Shown here in pieces: positions 5,746 to 6,242 of a DNA stretch of 6,242 nucleotides; the first letter of the stretch is position 1, and each line of letters starts with the position of its first letter. The notes under the pieces were generated by a model. That model was not told the DNA's origin, did not search any database, and worked only from the letters and a program-made list of their open reading frames with translations. The position numbers and the translations under genes were made by a program. Source of the DNA: an uncultured Collinsella sp. (GTDB lineage Bacteria > Actinomycetota > Coriobacteriia > Coriobacteriales > Coriobacteriaceae); NCBI GenBank assembly GCA_900544205.1, contig UQUG01000088.1:1-6242 (forward strand), written 5' to 3'.

Positions 5746-6033
5746 ATGAAGAAGATCGTTTTGGCTTGCGGTGCTGGCGCTGCTACTTCCACGCTCGTTG
5801 CCCAGAAGGTCGCCACCTTGCTCGACGCCAACGGCTATGCCGGCAAGTATGAGATCGTGCAGTGCGCCATCTCCGAGGCCAAGGACGCTTGCGACGAGGG
5901 CGCCGACCTGCTGATCGCCACCACCGTTGCCCCCGAGGGCCTCACCTGCCCGTACGTGAGTGGCGTGCCCTTCATGACCGGCATGAACCGCGTTGCCGCC
6001 GAGAAGGCCGTTCTCGACGTCATGGCTCAGTAG
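5746..6033 (+). CDS. PTS sugar transporter subunit IIB, galactitol (GatB) type
   Basis: A IIB protein passes phosphate from IIA to the incoming sugar at IIC, via a phosphocysteine, in the cytosol at the membrane. The 95 aa match the usual length of a stand-alone GatB-type IIB (about 94 aa in E. coli). The phosphorylated residue is Cys8 in the loop LACGAGAATST (6-16), which resembles the VACGxxVATST loop of E. coli GatB. The C-terminal GVPFMTGM (73-80) also matches the GatB pattern. The ribosome binding site AGGGAG (5731-5736) lies 9 nt before the ATG. No IIA or IIC gene is visible; they may lie downstream of the window or elsewhere. The substrate cannot be deduced, because GatB-like IIBs also serve pentitol- and other polyol-type systems, so I give no gene symbol. 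Confidence 0.92.
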   Translation: MKKIVLACGAGAATSTLVAQKVATLLDANGYAGKYEIVQCAISEAKDACDEGADLLIATTVAPEGLTCPYVSGVPFMTGMNRVAAEKAVLDVMAQ

Positions 6034-6044
6034 GCGCTGACTGC

Positions 6045-6242
6045 ATGAGTGAGCAGAACGCCAACCCGGTAGAGCTCTTTGGTATGCGCGTTGCCCATGT
6101 GGGCATTAACGCCACCGACCCGGCAGACGCCCTGGAGATCGCGGAGCTGTTCTCGACGATGATGGGCCTGCCCGTCACCGAGACCCCGGTTTCGTACTTT
6201 AACGATTCGCTGGTCGAGATCATGAAGCAGAACGGTCGTGGC
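6045..6242 (+). CDS. VOC/glyoxalase-fold protein, N-terminal part (3' end outside window)
   Basis: The frame is open from the ATG at 6045 to the window end, 66 codons without a stop. The segment MRVAHVGINATDPADALEIAELFSTMMGLPV (from residue 14) looks like the first beta-alpha unit of a vicinal oxygen chelate (glyoxalase/bleomycin resistance) domain, with the His of AHVGIN at the usual first metal-ligand position. VSYFNDSLVEIMKQNGRG fits the next strands. I recall similar domains beside or fused to KDPG/KHG aldolases in Firmicutes, so a sugar-acid role is possible but unproven. The start lies 11 nt after the PTS IIB stop and lacks a clear ribosome binding site, so it may depend on translational coupling. 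The ATG at 6084 is an alternative start, also without a site. Confidence 0.7.
   Translation, partial: MSEQNANPVELFGMRVAHVGINATDPADALEIAELFSTMMGLPVTETPVSYFNDSLVEIMKQNGRG

Noticed and set aside
1..6242. Mobile element, CRISPR array, toxin-antitoxin or defence system
   Set aside because: I looked at both strands for transposase, integrase, spaced repeats and small paired genes. tRNA-Leu is intact with no visible attachment-site duplication, and all confident genes are housekeeping or metabolic.

Overview
The window reads as chromosomal core DNA from a high-GC actinobacterium. The proteins and codon use fit the class Coriobacteriia, most likely Collinsella or a close relative. That placement is inferred from the style of the proteins and from gene order, not from any search. 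Most of the window is ordinary housekeeping sequence. I see no CRISPR array, insertion sequence, phage gene or defence system.

Layout: (1) Positions 1-1244 hold the 3' part of a YfcE-type metallophosphodiesterase gene, followed 2 nt later by mazG, a nucleoside triphosphate pyrophosphohydrolase. The pair ends at a hairpin terminator. (2) Positions 1290-2830 hold eno (enolase) with its own roughly 90-nt leader and a strong intrinsic terminator. (3) Positions 2867-4702 hold a two-gene unit: a FtsB/DivIC-type septum protein with a long disordered N-terminus, and an exopolyphosphatase-family gene (Ppx/GppA). (4) Positions 4704-4774 hold a striking near-perfect 71-bp inverted repeat that starts right after the ppx stop codon. 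(5) On the minus strand lie tRNA-Leu(UAA) with its terminator and, upstream of it, a small single-pass membrane protein with TPR-like helices. (6) From 5746 on the plus strand come a galactitol-type PTS IIB protein and the start of a VOC/glyoxalase-fold protein cut by the window end. Promoters for the two divergent units appear to overlap near 5617-5645.

The order mazG - eno - ftsB - ppx matches the actinobacterial arrangement known from Mycobacterium tuberculosis (Rv1021-Rv1026), but without lpqU and the DUF501 gene. The genes link nucleotide-pool cleaning, glycolysis, cell division and polyphosphate or (p)ppGpp metabolism. No shared pathway is implied. The right-hand end starts a separate sugar-uptake locus whose substrate cannot be read from this window.

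The items most worth a second look are the inverted repeat after ppx, a 10-bp direct repeat bracketing the eno -10 element, and the face-to-face divergent promoters. None of these amounts to a demonstrated new system.
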